Positions 13,387 to 14,544 of a stretch of DNA of 14,544 nucleotides are shown piece by piece; the stretch's first letter is position 1, and every line of letters begins with the position of its first letter. The notes below the pieces were generated by a model. That model was not told the origin of the DNA, did no database searches, and saw only the letters and a list, made by a program, of their open reading frames with translations. Made by a program: the position numbers and the translations under genes. Source of the DNA: Thermoplasmata archaeon (lineage in GTDB: Archaea > Thermoplasmatota > Thermoplasmata > Lutacidiplasmatales > UBA184); contig JAKIWU010000017.1 in NCBI GenBank assembly GCA_022749905.1, positions 1 through 14,544 of the forward strand. Direction: 5' to 3'.

Positions 13387-13881
13387 ATGGGCCGGATCCA
13401 CGACGGAAGGGGAACGGCCGCCGAGATTCGCGCGATTGGATCCGGCCTCCGAACGCTCGCCCGCCGGGTACGCACCGGTCGCGGTGGCGATGGAGGAATC
13501 GCCCACGACGCGTTGCAAGAGGCGGTCGAGGCGATCCTCCTCGCCCGGATCCTCCGCGGGGCCCGGTTGCCCTCGCCTCGGGAGCTCGGCGTCGGTGCCG
13601 AAGCCTACCTGCCCGGTCTCGGCGACCTCGTGGGGGAGATTCGTCGCCTCGTGCTCTCCTCGCTGGGCGCGGGCGACCTCGCCGCAGCGCGGCGGCGGCT
13701 CGGCGAAATGGATTCGGTCGTGCGTTCGCTCCTTCACTTCGAGGCCCCGCGGTCGATCGTCCCGCTCAAGCCGAAGCAGGACACCGCACGCGCGCTCCTC
13801 GAACGGACCCGGGGGGACGTGACGCTCGCCGAGGTCCTCGCCCGCACCGGACTCCCGCCGGCCGGGAGGAGTGCCCGATGA
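13387..13881 (+). CDS. Translin-family protein, N-terminus probably further upstream
   Basis: The translin/TRAX family are helical octamer-forming RNA and single-stranded DNA binding proteins; TRAX is a ribonuclease. Visible are ALQEAVEAILLARIL and YLPGLGDLVGEIRRLVLSSLGAGD, which resemble the acidic Q-E-x-V-E-A and D-L-x-G-E segments that carry the TRAX nuclease residues (recalled, not aligned). The ATG used gives 164 residues, short for the family (about 200). The same frame is open upstream and encodes a plausible first helix (AIEAELRAEEHRRDALFEES), but no ATG, GTG or TTG occurs between 13251 and 13386 in any frame, so the real start is uncertain. The stop overlaps mtnP by four bases (ATGA). 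Confidence 0.75.
   Translation: MGRIHDGRGTAAEIRAIGSGLRTLARRVRTGRGGDGGIAHDALQEAVEAILLARILRGARLPSPRELGVGAEAYLPGLGDLVGEIRRLVLSSLGAGDLAAARRRLGEMDSVVRSLLHFEAPRSIVPLKPKQDTARALLERTRGDVTLAEVLARTGLPPAGRSAR
13864..13870 (+). promoter_or_regulatory. Ribosome binding site of mtnP
   Basis: GGGAGGA ends seven bases before the ATG at 13878, inside the end of the translin-like gene. It supports this start. Confidence 0.65.
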
Positions 13882-14544
13882 CGGACGCCTCCCCAAGGAT
13901 CGGGATCATCGGAGGCTCGGGCATCACGGACCTCTTCGAACCGGGCGAACGCACGAGCCACCGTGTCGCCACGCCGTGGGGGGCCCCGAGCGGACCGATC
14001 GAAGTCGGTCACATCGCAGGGACACCGGTGGTCTTCGTCGCCCGGCACGGTCCGGGGCACGCGATCCCTCCGCACCGCGTGAACTACCGTGCGAACATCG
14101 ACGCCCTTCGCTCGCTCGGCGCGGAGTCGATCGTTGCGGTGAACTCGGTGGGCTCGCTCCGCGAGGAGCTTCCCCCGGGGACGTTCGTCCTCCCGGACCA
14201 GTTCGTCGATCTCACACGCCAGCGCGCGACGACGTTTCACGAGGGAGGGGAGGTCGTGCACGTCTCGATGGCCGACCCGTTCTGCCCAAGGCTCCTCGCA
14301 TCGGCCGTCTCCGCCGGACGAACCGCGCAGTCCCCGTTCGCTGAGGGGAAGACCTACGTCTGTATCGAAGGGCCGAGGTTCTCGACCCGCGCCGAGTCAC
14401 GCTGGTTCCGCTCGTTCGCCGACGTGATCGGCATGACCCTCGTTCCGGAGGCGACGCTCGCCCGGGAGCGCGCCCTCTGTTACGCGTGCCTCGCGATGGT
14501 CACCGACTTCGACGTCTGGGCGGAGCGCCCCGTCGCGGCTGCCG
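13878..14544 (+). CDS. mtnP: S-methyl-5'-thioadenosine phosphorylase, cut by window edge
   Basis: Splits methylthioadenosine with phosphate into adenine and methylthioribose 1-phosphate, salvaging the by-product of polyamine and related synthesis. It is a type I nucleoside phosphorylase: IGIIGGSGI at the N-terminus, RHGPGHAIPPHRVNYRANI (phosphate and trimer region), VNSVGSL, YVCIEGPRFSTRAES, and IGMTLVPEATLARE. The last visible segment VTDFDVW carries two aspartates at the positions that select 6-aminopurines (TDYDCW in human MTAP), favouring methylthioadenosine over methylthioinosine or guanosine. The first 222 residues are present out of an expected 260-280. The ATG overlaps the translin-like stop. 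Confidence 0.93.
   Translation, partial: MTDASPRIGIIGGSGITDLFEPGERTSHRVATPWGAPSGPIEVGHIAGTPVVFVARHGPGHAIPPHRVNYRANIDALRSLGAESIVAVNSVGSLREELPPGTFVLPDQFVDLTRQRATTFHEGGEVVHVSMADPFCPRLLASAVSAGRTAQSPFAEGKTYVCIEGPRFSTRAESRWFRSFADVIGMTLVPEATLARERALCYACLAMVTDFDVWAERPVAAA

Noticed and set aside
1..14544. CRISPR array, insertion sequence, integrase, toxin-antitoxin or other defence system
   Set aside because: I saw no regularly spaced repeats, transposase or integrase motifs, terminal inverted repeats or att-like duplications at the tRNA; the genes are metabolic and housekeeping.

Overview
The window reads as the chromosome of a GC-rich archaeon, most likely in the Thermoplasmatota. Supporting signs are: an intron-containing tRNA-Tyr with the archaeal C1-G72 pair and a bulge-helix-bulge splice site; a 5S rRNA gene standing alone rather than in an rRNA operon; TATA boxes about 25 bases before start codons, giving leaderless genes; an archaeal-type UMP kinase; a tricorn-interacting-factor type M1 aminopeptidase; a mevalonate-pathway decarboxylase; a split transketolase subunit; and DUF357 and translin-family proteins. 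GTG and TTG starts are common. The lineage is an inference from gene content; no marker was aligned.

Layout. 1-1256 (minus): the N-terminal part of a large exported protein with four C-x4-C loops, cut by the window edge. 1257-1449: a gene-free stretch with an AT-rich near-palindrome. 1450-1555 (minus): tRNA-Tyr with a 34-base intron. 1620-3000 (minus): pyrH then adk, overlapping, two nucleoside monophosphate kinases. 3091-3792 (plus): rpiA. 3882-5545 (plus): an enoyl-CoA hydratase and a stand-alone PaaA-like diiron protein. 5595-6119 (plus): a VOC-fold protein. 6034-7071 (minus): a diphosphomevalonate-decarboxylase family enzyme. 7152-7670 (plus): a hotdog thioesterase. 7640-10072 (minus): the M1 aminopeptidase. 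10220-10342 (plus): 5S rRNA. 10413-14544 (plus): a tight six-gene run of endonuclease IV, transketolase C-terminal subunit, TalC-type transaldolase, DUF357 protein, translin-like protein and methylthioadenosine phosphorylase (cut by the edge).

How it fits together. RpiA, transaldolase and the transketolase-like subunit belong to non-oxidative pentose phosphate metabolism that supplies ribose. Adk, PyrH and MtnP handle nucleotides and purine salvage. The decarboxylase feeds archaeal lipid synthesis. The enoyl-CoA hydratase, PaaA homologue and hotdog thioesterase all point to acyl- or aryl-CoA substrates, but the substrate is unknown.

The window is mostly housekeeping and I see no defence system, CRISPR array or mobile element. 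The points most worth checking are the transketolase-like subunit that has lost the cofactor-activating glutamate motif, two genes (PaaA-like and translin-like) whose conserved N-termini lie upstream of any ATG/GTG/TTG, the solitary PaaA homologue, and the AT-rich palindrome before the exported-protein gene.
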